DNA of 64,000 bases. It comes from Brasenia schreberi. Its lineage: Eukaryota; Streptophyta; Magnoliopsida; Nymphaeales; Cabombaceae. The stretch covers positions 10,469,501-10,533,500 of the forward strand of contig JAYKKT010000079.1 of the NCBI GenBank assembly GCA_036023115.1, written 5' to 3'. Positions within the stretch are counted from its first letter, which is position 1, and the number at the start of each line of letters is the position of its first letter. This document shows positions 11,790 to 21,655 of the stretch, in pieces. Position numbers and translations under genes: made by a program. The notes under the pieces were generated by a model, which was given only the letters and a program-made list of their open reading frames with translations, was not told the DNA's origin and did not search any database.

Positions 11790-12538
11790 AACACAACAAT
11801 AAATAATACAAAAGCTAACCTTTTAAGAAAGTAAATATTTTTAACTTATGTTGAAAAGTTTTGACCCTTTGGATTTGCTTCATGTACTTGCCTTTCCCAA
11901 AGTTGATTGAGATTGAGATTGAGAAATTGTCGCTTTAAAATTGCTTTTATAATATTCGAAAAGCTTGTACATATTACCATCATAGAGTCAACCTTGTATT
12001 ATGCACAACTAGGGACAAGCTTTCTATAGAAAAACTTCAAAAATTAAAGCTTCATACGGGAGCCAAGAACAATCCCAAATGCAAGTGTCATATTATACTC
12101 ACTCTGATATTTATCAACTTATCTTTCATGTCAATAACCATCTCTCTAATAACAATATCTTTACAATTGAAATGATCATTCAACATACACTTAATTTTAT
12201 GAACTTGCAAAAAATATAAATTAGAAGTTGGGTAAGAAGAACCGAACATCAAATTAGTAGTCTCATAAAATGGTTCCAGAAAAACACAAATTTTCTCTAT
12301 TCTCTGCCAATCATCAAATGTTTAAAATTCATATCCACCAATAAGAGATTTAAAAAGATTTTTTATATGATCATACACTATCAACATCATATATGTTGAG
12401 TTCCATCTAGTTGTTATATCCAAATGTGACCCAACTCTCACATCAATACTCGCTTGTTCAACATGATACACTATCAACATCATATTTGATACTCTTTAAT
12501 GTTATGCAATGTATTTATAGAGACTTTCAAGTCATCTT
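11790..12538 (-). pseudogene. hAT transposase pseudogene (RICESLEEPER-like)
   Basis: Reading leftwards on the minus strand: LKVSINTLHNIKEY near 12490-12530, then QASIDVRVGSHLDITTRWNS near 12400-12460, DWQRIEKICVFLEPFYETTN and LMFGSSYPTSNLYFLQVHKI near 12190-12310, then LAFGIVLGSRMKL near 12040-12090. This is the middle of a domesticated-type or RICESLEEPER-like hAT transposase, a different branch from the element at 21332. Stops interrupt it near 12320 and 12050, and the hAT dimerisation region is not recognisable. Its upstream part ends exactly where the copia LTR begins at 12539, so the copia element probably inserted into it. Confidence 0.75.
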
Positions 12539-12948
12539 TATAAATATTTGTTGATGTATGAATGTTGATGCGGCCAAGTCGCAAATCGTCAATGTGTCGG
12601 TGAAATCATCAAGATATCAATGCATCCAAATATGGATGTTTCAAGTTAAGAATACACAATAAGAGTCATGAGTCAAGAAGGAGGCAAATCCACAAATCAA
12701 AAGGTTATGCAAGACACCTTGTTATTGATGTATATTATAGTTCTATTTATAGAGCAAGGGAGGGAAAAAATACATAACAACTGAACAAGAGATAGGGGAG
12801 AAGAGGACTAGCTGTTGGAGGCAGTTGACCTCCAATGGCTAGTTGAGGCCAGCTCCCAACGGCTATGGCAATGGGCCCTAGTAGCCCATGCCATTCCATA
12901 ACCTTTAGTCATGGGCCCTAGTGACCCATGATCCTATTACATTTAACA
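12539..12948 (-). repeat. 3' LTR of the copia element
   Basis: About 410 bp. On the minus strand it begins TGTTAAATGTAATAGG and ends AATATTTATA. It aligns with 16846-17142 over that whole shorter copy (for example ATCATCAAGATATCAATGC and CTATTTATAGAGCAAG in both). The polypurine tract abuts it at 12949-12960. Confidence 0.85.
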
Positions 12949-12960
12949 TCCCCTCTCAAA
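12949..12960 (-). other. Polypurine tract of the copia element
   Basis: Minus-strand TTTGAGAGGGGA directly before the 3' LTR start TGTTAAATG, the usual place for plus-strand DNA priming. Confidence 0.7.
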
Positions 12961-13269
12961 CTTACGATGTATATACTGAAAGTTTATCCAACAAGAAATT
13001 AAAGTGAGTAGCGGAGAGAGATTTGGTGAAGAAGTCGACTAATTATATTTCTAATGTAACATAACACAAACTGATATTTTTCTGTAAGCATTGTTTACGA
13101 ACAAAGTGACAGTACATTTCAATATGCTTTATTCATTTATAAAAGGTGTTGTTGGAGGCAATGTACATATCACTTTTATTATCACAAAACATAGTGGCAA
13201 GTTGTTGTAGAGTAATGAATGTATCTTTTAGAGCCACCGTAATCAAAGAGATTTCTATAGCAGCAGTAG

Positions 13270-14303
13270 TCATGACATGATATTTTGCTTCGGTAGATGA
13301 AAATGATACATTGTCAGCATCAATATAACAAATAAATCAAATGATGAGAAGGAAGTTAAGAGTACCCCCTTATGGGTAGAACTTAAATATCGAATAATTC
13401 TCATAACACCACTCATATGAACAAAGGTGGGTGTTTGTTGAAATTGACTAGGTGTATATAGTGCATGAAAAATATTCAAACGAGTAATAATAAGATAGAT
13501 AAGAACACCTATTAGTTATTTGTAGGGAGTCAAGTCTTCTAATTTTTCTTCATCAGTGGATCTTAACTTAGTACCAAGGACCTCAGGAGTATCAACTTGC
13601 TTACTATCAGTGATACCAGATCTTTCAATTACATCATTTGCAAATTTGTTTGTGACATAAAATATCCACGATTGTTTCTAACAATTTCGATATCCAAAAA
13701 TAATTAAGAAGACCAAAATCTTTCATATCAAATTTTTAACCTCTGTAATTCTTGCTTCATTATTTCCAGTGATTATATCATTCACATACAAGAGTAAAAT
13801 AACAATACTTTTATCTGACTTTCTAACAAAACAAAGTAGTGTCAGTTTAACAAGATGTAAAATTATGCAGATGCATGAAATTTTCAAATTAATCAAACCA
13901 AGCCTTGGGGTTTTGCTTCAAACCATACAAAGCTTCCTTAAGTTTCTTTGGGAGCATCAAATCTGGGAAGATGAGTCATATAAACATCTTCAGTTAGATG
14001 TCCATTCAAAAAAACATTTTTAACATCAAGTTGATAAATATCCCAGTTTTAAATAGCACTAAGAGTTATGTGAATTTTAATAGTCATCATCCTCGCAGCA
14101 AGAGCAAAAGTTTCATCATAGTCGATTTCATGCTTTTGAGTATAATCCTTGGTTACCAATTTGGCCTTATATCTTTTAATATTACCATTACTATGTATTT
14201 TGATTTTATAAATCCATCTACATCCAATAACCTTTTTATCCTTAGGCTTAGGAACAATGATCCATGTTTGAGCTTTGTCTAAGGCGCTGAGTTCTTTATA
14301 CAT
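13270..14303 (-). pseudogene. Copia reverse transcriptase/RNase H remnant
   Basis: Reverse transcriptase starts near 14303 with KAQTWIIVPKPKDKKVIGCR and RYKAKLVTKDYTQKHEIDYD. Downstream, MSGVMRIIRYLSSTHKGVLL near 13370-13420 marks the RT/RNase H connection. The intervening frame is broken and the catalytic YVDD is not readable in one frame. It is non-functional. Confidence 0.8.
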
Positions 14304-14686
14304 AGCAGCTTTCCATTCCTAAATACCCTTAGCTTGATAGAATCTAGATTCTTTTATTTGAAGAATGGTTGCAATCAAGCTTTTACGTTGAGGTTCAAAG
14401 GATTCATAGGAGACAAAACGTTGAGGAAGTTTTGAAATTCTAGATTCCAATCAAGAATTATCTTCCTCTCTATGCTATCTAGTATAGTGTAATGGAAAGG
14501 GTTCAATAATAGGTTGAGTGTCAGAAGTTTCATCTAAGACATCAATTGTATTATAGGGAACATCATCATGATTGACTTCTAAATCACTATTATTGTCTTC
14601 CTCTAGATTGAGAAAATCTTGTGAAAATGATTTTTCATTATTTTCAAAAGATCTAGACTTATAGTAGTAGCCATTTTCAAAAAGTT

Positions 14687-15491
14687 TTAATCTTTAAAGA
14701 CATACAATTTATCATTAATAGGGTCAAAATATCTATAACCTTTTTTGTCGATCTCATATCCAAGAAACACACATTCAATTGCTCTAGGAGATAATTTATT
14801 ATTTTTATCTATATAAACAAAGCATTCGCACAAACAAACCCTTAGCCTTTCATAATAAAGAGATAGATTATATAATTTTTTAAAAGAAAAAATATTTTTC
14901 GGGTCAAATACATCATATTCATAAGATATTCTGCAGTAAAAGTGGTTTCTGCCCATAAGAATTTAGGAACATTACTAGCAATTAAAAGTGTTCTATAAGT
15001 TTCTATAATGTGTCTATATTTTCTTTCTGCCAAGTTATTTTGTTGTACAGTTCTGGTGCATGATTTGTTATGTAAAATTCCATTGGTTTCAAAAAAAAAT
15101 TGAAAATCATTTGATAAGTATTTAACTCGAGAATCAGACCTAAAAATCTTAATGGTGGAATCAAATTGATTCTTGACCATATTATGAAAAATAAAAAATT
15201 TATCAAATATCTCAAATTTATGTTTTAATAGATATATCCATATAAATCGATTAAAATCATTTACAAATATCACATAATATTTGACAACTCCCTTGGAAAC
15301 AACATGGGCAGGACCCAAACATCATAATGTATTAATTCAAAAGCTTTGCTTGGTACATAAGTTCTTTCTCCAAAAGAAAGATGATGCATTCTTTTGAGAA
15401 CACATTCTTTACAATCAAATTTTTGATCCCCAATTTTTTTCGACAAAGAAAAATTGCATAGTTTATGTATATCCAAATGTCTCCAAGTCAT
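14687..15491 (-). pseudogene. Copia integrase remnant
   Basis: Includes the GAG-pre-integrase zinc region (FDCKECVLKRMHHLSF near 15380-15430), the core (VNDFNRFIWIYLLKHKFE near 15220-15270; TIKIFRSDSRVKYLSNDF near 15110-15160; QQNNLAERKYRHIIETYRTL near 14990-15050) and the C-terminal FVYIDKNNKLSPRAIECVFL segment near 14770-14820. The frame shifts at about 14840 and near 15310. It inserted cDNA into the genome in intact relatives. Confidence 0.85.
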
Positions 15492-15529
15492 TTATGCCAA
15501 AGAGTAGCATTATGGGTTAGATTACAAGA

Positions 15530-15718
15530 TTACAAATTTGACATAAATAAACAATCTATTTTGTATAATCTACTTTCTCTATGGCCTTGACTAATCACCT
15601 TCTTCGATAGATGATCTTGTACCACAAAACCCTTGAATGAAAAAGTAACTATACAATTATTATCACAAATTTGAGCAACCAAGAGTAAATTTAAATTAAG
15701 TTTAGGTATGAAACTCAC
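15530..15718 (-). pseudogene. Copia protease-region remnant
   Basis: Short frame with SFIPKLNLNLLLVAQICDNN and VTFSFKGFVVQDHLSKKVI, the stretch that follows the active site of copia aspartic proteases (FVPNLKHNLLSVSQL type). The active-site DSG itself is not visible. Confidence 0.65.
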
Positions 15719-15871
15719 ACATGTTTTCCAAAGACATCTTAAGAATTTTGTAAAGATTTTTCACTATAGGTCATATGAAAAGGAGCATCCAAGTTTAAGA
15801 ACCAAGACATACCTTGAGAAGTAGAGAGCATTTCTTGAAATTCTTGCATTTTCTTTGAACATTTCTTCTAT

Positions 15872-16780
15872 TTAAGCTTTGATGTTTGAGGGCAAGACTC
15901 CTTCATCCTTGTCTTTCATGGCTCCCACGTTTTCATATTTCTTTCGAAGAAGAGGACACGTGGTCTTGATATGACCACTTTTCTTGCAATAATGATATAT
16001 CGTGTCCTTGTTTCGCCATGGTCCCGTGGATTTTTTGTTTGATCCATCTTTTTGAACTTTGAAGTTTTTGACGTAAGGAGGCTTGTATATCTTCATATTT
16101 GCTCCCAACTTGAAAGCGGCAAGAATGACTTCTTTTGCCACACTTATGTTTTTTAATATAGTTTTCGCCATAACTAGATCATTAAAAAATGTGTCTCTTT
16201 GGTCTAGGTTTTCTATCTATTATATTTTATCTAATATTTTCAAATTCATCCTTTAATCCTTGCATAAATAAAAGGAAATATTGATTGTATAAAACTCTTG
16301 AAATTCATACATTTTTTGAAGTTTTTCAAATTTATCAAAACTTCTAAGTTGAGTCCACAACTTCGAAAACTCATTGTGATACTCTCTAATTCTTAGATTG
16401 TCTTGTTTAAGCATTATCATTCTTTCCAACAAATCAATTTGAAAAATAAAATCATCTTGAGAATTGACCTTTTTCAAATATTCTCAAGTTTCAAAAGTAT
16501 TTTCAAATACACTAATTCAAGTTCTAAGTTTTTCGTCCACATTTTGATAAATTATCCATGTTATTTTTGCATTCATTTTTTTCCAAATTTTTAAATCTTG
16601 TCTGATTTTTGTTGGGCTTTGAAAGCATCATCATTGTTTAAATCTTCAATATCTAAGATAGGTTCTTGAATTGTCCCATCTATGTAAACAAAAAATAAAT
16701 TTTTATTGTTCTTTCCCAACTTTGATAGCATTTTGGGTAAAGAATGCATTTAAAAGACTTATTTTTGCTATCCATTTCAT
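15872..16780 (-). pseudogene. Copia gag remnant with zinc knuckle
   Basis: Two broken frames: a UBN2-type capsid part (QIDLLERMIMLKQDNLRIRE and YHNEFSKLWTQLRSF, 16253-16477) and a nucleocapsid part (15872-16171) with the CCHC knuckle YHYCKKSGHIKTTCPLL near 15950-16000. A stop separates them near 16200. Confidence 0.8.
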
Positions 16781-16832
16781 GAACTTTTCAATCTTGACAT
16801 GTTTCTTAATGTACTCAAATTCTTCAAAATGA

Positions 16833-16845
16833 GGCTATGGTACCA
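16833..16845 (-). other. Primer binding site, mutated
   Basis: Minus-strand TGGTACCATAGCC directly inside the upstream LTR. It differs by a few bases from the TGGTATCAGAGCC site complementary to initiator tRNA-Met used by other elements in this window. Confidence 0.65.
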
Positions 16846-17142
16846 TATAAATATTTGTTGATATATGAATGTTGATGCAGCCAAGTCGTAAATCATCAAT
16901 ATATCGATGGAATCATCAAGATATCAATGCATCCAAATATGAATGTTTCAAGTCAAGAATACGCAAAAAGAGTTAATAGTTAAGAAAGACAAATTCACAA
17001 ATCAAAAGGTTGTGCAAGACAACTTGTCATTGATGTACATTGTAGCTCTATTTATAGAGCAAGAGAGGGAAAAAATACAACACAACTCTGAACGAGAAAT
17101 AGGGGAGAAGAGGAATAGCCGTTGGAGGCAGCTGACCTCTAT
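16846..17142 (-). repeat. 5' LTR of the copia element, truncated
   Basis: Aligned with 12539-12948 from the TATAAATATTTGTTGAT end as far as GGAGGCAGCTGACCTC; similarity stops abruptly at about 17142. The U3 start is lost. Confidence 0.8.
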
Positions 17143-17212
17143 CATCTATCACCAATACATCTGACTCTACAGACAATCCATGTGTCTTGTGCCTTAATTC
17201 TTTACTTAAGAT
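17143..17212 (-). pseudogene. Older copia gag, piece 1
   Basis: Minus strand reads SKELRHKTHGLSVESDVLVI, the segment that follows the capsid region in copia gag. It ends at the AAGAT target duplication (17208-17212) of the LTR element and resumes at 21187-21191. Confidence 0.65.
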
Positions 17213-17542
17213 TGTTGAAGAATATGTTTATCTAGTGTTCTTTGTGTTAGTTTTATGTTTCTAGATATTATTATACTCGCCCGAAACTATAGGGGTATTT
17301 TGGTAATTTTTTATACTAGGAGTATTTTGGTCATTTTGGTCAAATTCCGTTTTACAGCTCTCTATATAAGGGCTGGTAGATGTATTAGAGAGAGTGAGGT
17401 TATGTTGTAAGAAAGAGTGGAGAAGAGGAGAGGCGGCCTCAATTGGAGGTCCGCCCCTTCCTTCGATCTCTCATTTTTCTTCCTTAATATTAGTCTTATT
17501 TTATGTATTTAATCTTCTATAATGCTACTTTGAATTACAATA
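17213..17542 (+). repeat. 5' LTR of the gene-capturing element
   Basis: 330 bp, TGTTGAAG to TTACAATA. It contains a TATATAAGG promoter-like box near 17362-17370 and a purine/GAGA-rich stretch behind it (17388-17435). The final CA has become TA. Confidence 0.9.
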
Positions 17543-17554
17543 TGGTATCAGAGC
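17543..17554 (+). other. Primer binding site (initiator tRNA-Met type)
   Basis: TGGTATCAGAGC immediately after the 5' LTR; complementary to the 3' end of plant initiator tRNA-Met, as in many copia elements. Confidence 0.85.
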
Positions 17555-17564
17555 AGTTTGATCA

Positions 17565-17702
17565 ATGGAAGCAGTGGGAGATTCGTCGGAAGTTGAAGTA
17601 GAGAAGCGATTAAAAAGGATGGCAAAGAACAGACCGATTGAAGCGAAAGGGAAAAGTTTCTTCATTGCAAGGATGTCTTATGTTGCTGTTTCTGCTGAAT
17701 GA
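17565..17702 (+). CDS. Small ORF directly behind the primer site, unknown
   Basis: 45 codons from ATG 17565 to TGA 17700-17702, starting MEAVGDSSEVEVEKRLKRMA and rich in charged residues. It is the first ATG after the LTR. It shows no similarity that I recognise to gag. It could be a leader peptide, the start of a captured exon, or chance. Confidence 0.3.
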   Translation: MEAVGDSSEVEVEKRLKRMAKNRPIEAKGKSFFIARMSYVAVSAE

Positions 17703-17773
17703 TGAAATGAAATCAAGAGCATTTGATGAAGATCTAAGAAAATAATGTGATGGTGTAGCTTATGCAAAATACA

Positions 17774-18156
17774 GAATTCGATGATGGTGTAGCTTTTTGC
17801 AATACAGACTGGTTGCAACAAAACAACGTCAAAGGTTGCAAAGGATGGTACTGAATCATCCAACAACAATCCGTGATCTTTTGCCTATTGTTTCACAGTC
17901 GAAGCTGTCATTTTTGGCAGAAGCTGAGGCAGTTCCCCTATTGAAAACGTTGAATGGCATTACAGCTGAGCCAAGTAGAATTCTGAAAGTTGGACCTGAA
18001 GGTGATTTCATGCAAGAGGATATAAAATTATTGACTGGAGCTGGTGCTACTTCAGTTGGCCTTGGACCTTTTAGATTGCGTGTAGAGCCAGCGGCAGTAT
18101 CACTACTTTCTGCTCTTATGTTGTGGGCTGATTCACAAGTCGTAGGGAGGAGATAG
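17774..18156 (+). pseudogene. Captured fragment of RsmE-type 16S rRNA (m3U1498) methyltransferase gene
   Basis: An open frame of about 115 codons reads QRLQRMVLNHPTTIRDLLPI, SKLSFLAEAEAVPLLKTL, SRILKVGPEGDFMQEDIKLL and GATSVGLGPFRLRVEPA followed by LLSALMLWADSQ. VGPEGDF and LGPFRLRVE are the SAM-binding knot motifs of the RsmE family (SPOUT fold), which methylates a uridine of small-subunit rRNA; the plant form is organellar. The catalytic knot region is nearly whole, but the N-terminal RNA-binding part is missing. LRVETA is normally seen where this copy has LRVEPA. It sits between LTRs with no RsmE exons around it, so it is a captured gene piece, not a resident gene. Confidence 0.8.
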
Positions 18157-18830
18157 GTGGCTACCAATGGAGTTGGACTTAAAAGGTGAGATCTTCTAGT
18201 ATGTGAATTAACATCCTTTCTGTAACAATGTGGAAGTTCCCCTTAAACGATAAAATTAATTCTGATTTAGATGCGTTAGCATATTGGAAGGTAAATGAAT
18301 ATAGATATCTTGAAATTTCTTCAGTGGGTCGTGATGTCCTGTCCACTGTTGTATTGGAAAGTGCATATTGTAATTTTTTTTTATTTTGGATTATGAAACT
18401 GTCATTTTTGGTGGCTGGAGTTATGGCATATGGTGGCTGCAGTGTGTATTCCCAAGAAAGACTAAAGAATCTGATCGTGAAGGTATATGGACCATTAAAT
18501 ACTAGGGGTCCATCATTATGACAGTTATTGGAAGAATACTGCAGCCACGTTATTAGAAGAATTTAATGTTGCAGTAATGAAAAGTGGCTGTTTTGAATTA
18601 GGTGGCTGCAAAAATTAATAGGGATGGATATTAACAGCCTGGATATTGACATGGATGATGGCTGTAACAATTAATAGGCATGGATATCGACATGGTGGTT
18701 GCATTTATCATGGGGTTCGGAAGGCAGGAGCTGATTTATCACAGGCTGCATTTATCATGGGGTTCGAAAGGCAGGAGCTGAAGTTCGAAGGCATGGATGG
18801 TGGCTGCAACAATTAATAGGGTGACATTTT
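18157..18830 (+). repeat. Internal repeat-rich spacer of the gene-capturing element
   Basis: Contains repeated words around GGTGGCTGCAACAATTAATAGG (several variants between 18600 and 18825) and a direct repeat of CATTTATCATGGGGTTCG at about 18703 and 18750. No coding similarity is recognised. Confidence 0.6.
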
Positions 18831-18835
18831 GGTGA

Positions 18836-19226
18836 CGGCAAACTTCATCAGAGATTTTATGAGAACAGTGAGCTGCAAATAAATGAATTAATGAGGAAAC
18901 TAGAAAAAGCAAACCTGAAAGTTTCTAGTCTTCAGCAGTCTCTAGCAGACATTGAAGAACGTTGCATGGTAATGACCAAGAGAAGACGATAATTGGATCA
19001 AGACTGAACTTGACTGCTGAGATTGAGAAGGTCTCCTTTGATAGAACTGACTTCTTCCACAAGTTGCAGATGGAACAAATGAGACTGATAGGTCTGGAGC
19101 AAACACTAAGGAAAGAGTTGGACTCTTCAAGATTTGAGTTGGAGACCCTTAGGAAGGAGAACATCAGTCTGCTGGAGAGAATGAAAAGTGGTAGAAGTTG
19201 TGATAGAGCAGGATGCAGTTGGAGAT
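18836..19226 (+). pseudogene. Captured coiled-coil protein fragment
   Basis: Reads YENSELQINELMRKLEKANL, VSSLQQSLADIEERC, then after a frame change at about 18970, LTAEIEKVSFDRTDFFHKLQ, EQMRLIGLEQTLRKELDSSR and FELETLRKENISLLERMKSG. The heptad pattern predicts a long coiled coil of the kind found in plant kinesin-like or other filament proteins; the exact donor is not identified. The frame change and the later stop make it non-functional. Confidence 0.6.
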
Positions 19227-19355
19227 GATGGTTTATCTAATGTCATGTGAACTAATTTGAAATAATTGGTAACCTTACTATACAATCTTTAAGGCACTCA
19301 ACTGATCAACTTGAAAGCGATTTCTTAGCATTAACCAGGTTTCTCATTCTTTCTC

Positions 19356-19670
19356 TTGCTGATGTTATCGACCTTCAAAAATTTCAAAATCAGTCCTAGC
19401 AATTGTAGCCGCATTCACTGGTTGCCCAGTAAGCTTTTGAGACTTTCTAGCTATGATGCGGGTCTGTATATTTTCAAATGGATGGGCTATGGAAAACTCC
19501 CTGTCGTATATGTCGATACCCTCTCAAAATTGAGACAATTCCTGCAGATAATAGTTGAAGCTGTAAAGTTATCATTAAAACAAAATCCAATGCCTTTTTC
19601 TGCCTATGAGAGGAAACTGTATCCTAATGAAACAATTACTTTGATTATAGCCAGTGTATGGAGCATCTAA
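19356..19670 (+). pseudogene. Unassigned coding-like stretch in the gene-capturing element
   Basis: 104-codon open frame with KLLRLSSYDAGLYIFKWMGY, LPVVYVDTLSKLRQFLQIIV and AYERKLYPNETITL. It has ordinary protein-like composition, unlike the spacer around it, but I do not recognise the family. It may be a third captured gene piece. Confidence 0.4.
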
Positions 19671-20127
19671 AAAGGCTCAAGGTTTCCCTGCAGACAGAGA
19701 CTGAAGTGGACCGTTTGTTCAAGCCTATTATCAATGACTGCAATTGGAAGGCAATTTGCTAACTGTGCGGCAAGCAAGCATTCTTTACTCTGACATGGAC
19801 CAAACTGATTGGTGGAGTTGATGTTTACATGCTAGTGTGCAGACAACATTATGTGAATGACTAAGTTATTATTGAAGTACCAGGACTTGAGTGACAAGGT
19901 TGGAGATTTGTCGCAGAACGTGTGACTGGTGATAAGAAACATGTTTTTTTTAAATGATGGGAAGCATGTTAAAAATGAAGATGAGTAGCTTGTGTTGAAA
20001 AGCGTGTGAGCAGATGAATGATGCATATTAAGATGTTTGATGAAATGCTCAAGGAAGAGATGATTAAAATGCATATGAAGTGTTTGAGGAAATGTTAAAG
20101 AGAATTGAAAAATTCTAAATTTGCAGT

Positions 20128-20720
20128 CATGAGGATTGCCAAAATGTGTGTTGCAGCCAAAGTAGCTGCTTATGTTGATGCTACAGCCATGATGACTGAG
20201 TTGTTGAGATAATGTTGTGTTATAACCAGGATGACTGATTTTATGATATGATAGTTAGGATGACTGCTTTGTTGTTGTGACAGCAAGAAGGCTGCTTTGT
20301 TGTTGTGATAGCCAGGATGGCTACTTTGATGTTGTGACAGCTAGGATGGTTGCTTTATTGTTGTGACAGCCAGGATGACTGCTTTATTATTGTAACAGTC
20401 AAGATGACTGCTTTGTTGATGTGACAGCTAGGATGACTGCTTTATTGTTGTGACAGCCAGGATGACTGCTTTATTGTTGTGACAGCTAGGATGACTGCTT
20501 TATTATTGTAACAGTCAAGATGACTGCTTTGATGTTGTGATAGCCAGGATGACTGCTTTATTGTTGTGACAGCCAGGATGACTGCTTTATTGTTGTGATA
20601 GCTAGGATGACTGCTTTATTGTTATGACAGTTAGGATGACTGCTTTGTTATTGTTACAGCCAAGAAGGCTGAGTTGATAGTGCAACCAGAGATGCTGCTT
20701 GTAATGACAAGCCAGGAAGG
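20128..20720 (+). repeat. 29 bp minisatellite
   Basis: Roughly twenty imperfect copies of a unit close to AGGATGACTGCTTTATTGTT plus GTGACAGCC; measured spacing between successive GG positions at 20460 and 20489 is 29 bp. Copies diverge at both edges of the array. The unit is not a multiple of three and carries no open frame. Confidence 0.85.
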
Positions 20721-20846
20721 CTAATATATTTTTTAGCCAAAGAAGTTGTTGAAGATCAAGATCAGTGATGAAGACAGATGAAGAACGTTGCAAGCAGATA
20801 TGAAAATTTTTGGCAAGTTTGGAGTTTGAAGTATCTCACTCCCAAC

Positions 20847-20856
20847 TTGAGGGGGG
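20847..20856 (+). other. Polypurine tract
   Basis: TTGAGGGGGG directly before the 3' LTR start TGTTGAAG. Confidence 0.85.
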
Positions 20857-21186
20857 TGTTGAAGAATATGTTTATCTAGTGTTCTTTGTGTTAGTTTTAT
20901 GTTTCTAAGTATTATCGTACTCGCCCAAAACTATAGGAGCATTTTGGTAATTTTTTGTATTAGGGGTATTTTGGTCATTTTGATCAAATTCCGTTTTATA
21001 ACTCTCTATATAAGGGCTGGTAGATGTATTAGAGAGAGTGAGGTTGTGTTGTAAGAAAGAGTGGAGAAGAGGGGGGGTGGCCTCAATTGGAGGTTCGCCC
21101 CTTCCTTCGATCTCTCATTTTTCCTCTTTAATATTAGTCTTATTTTGTGTGTTTAATTTCTTGCAATGCTACTTTGAATTACAACA
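20857..21186 (+). repeat. 3' LTR of the gene-capturing element
   Basis: 330 bp, TGTTGAAG to TTACAACA; same length as the 5' LTR, with roughly 30 substitutions and no indels seen by eye. Confidence 0.9.
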
Positions 21187-21331
21187 AAGATGACCCCTTT
21201 AATGGATTCAAGTATGAAGAAACCATTAAGAGCAGCTTTAGAAAGAGTAGCTCTAAAGATTTTCCATGAATCGAGTAAGGTAGATAGCAACTAAAGACCC
21301 AAAAGATCATTACTATTCTTAATACCTATAC
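21187..21331 (-). pseudogene. Older copia gag, piece 2
   Basis: Between the two insertions. Minus strand reads IKNSNDLLGL, stop, LLSTLLDSWKIFRATLSKAA and LNGFFILESIKGVI, the UBN2 capsid region of copia gag. It continues piece 3 across the hAT insertion and runs into piece 1 across the LTR element. Confidence 0.75.
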
Positions 21332-21412
21332 CAGTGTTGTCTGACGCGTATCGTATCGTGTATCGCTGGGATCCACGATACGGGCGTATCGTATCGTATC
21401 GTATCGTACTTT
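21332..21412. repeat. Left terminus and CGTATCG subterminal array of the hAT element
   Basis: After the terminal CAGTGTTGTC the words CGTATCGTATCG, TATCGCTGGGATCCACGATA and a run of (CGTAT)n occur up to about 21408. Repeats of this kind are usual transposase-binding sites in hAT elements. Confidence 0.75.
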
Positions 21413-21655
21413 AATATTAAAATAATATTAAAATAATTAAAAATTAATAAAAAATAGTAAAAAATCGAAAAAAATCAGGAAAAAATCAGGAAAAATCAGA
21501 TAATTGCTTTAAATTCATATAATGTAAGTTTAGTACAGATTGAGCATTCAACATTGAACAATTGCATCCAAATTTATATATTTTGAATCCAAAAAATAAA
21601 ATACAGACATAGTTTACACTTTACAGTACACTACAGTTACATATAATGTTACATT

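Larger units (their letters stand above)
12539..17142 (-). mobile_element. Ty1/copia LTR retrotransposon, degraded, inside the hAT pseudogene
   Basis: Minus-strand element with two related long terminal repeats (12539-12948 and 16846-17142) enclosing gag, protease, integrase, reverse transcriptase and RNase H remnants in copia order. The polypurine tract and a mutated tRNA-Met-type primer site sit beside the LTRs. The upstream LTR is cut short at about 17142, where an older copia gag fragment starts, so no target duplication can be paired. Reading frames are broken many times. The copia piece at 60394-62603 belongs to the same family, as shown by the shared IYKPPYVKNF/VYKPPHVKNF and YIDKNNKLSPRAIECVFLGY segments. 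Confidence 0.85.
17213..21186 (+). mobile_element. Non-autonomous LTR retrotransposon carrying captured gene fragments
   Basis: Complete element of 3974 bp. Two LTRs of exactly 330 bp each begin TGTTGAAGAATATG; the 3' copy ends in CA and the 5' copy in TA. The target duplication AAGAT is perfect (17208-17212 and 21187-21191). A tRNA-Met-type primer site follows the 5' LTR and a polypurine tract precedes the 3' LTR. Between them no gag, protease, integrase, reverse transcriptase or RNase H can be found in any frame. Instead there are pieces resembling host genes (RsmE methyltransferase, a coiled-coil protein, an unassigned stretch), a repeat-rich stretch and a 29 bp minisatellite. About 30 differences separate the two LTRs by eye, so the insertion is not recent. 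It must have depended on enzymes of another element. Confidence 0.9.

Noticed and set aside
17774..18156. A resident functional RsmE gene
   Set aside because: Only the C-terminal domain is present, with no upstream RNA-binding exon, and it is enclosed by LTRs with a target duplication.
20128..20720. Regular 29 bp units resembling a CRISPR array
   Set aside because: Units are contiguous with no unique spacers, lie within a plant LTR element and vary like a minisatellite.
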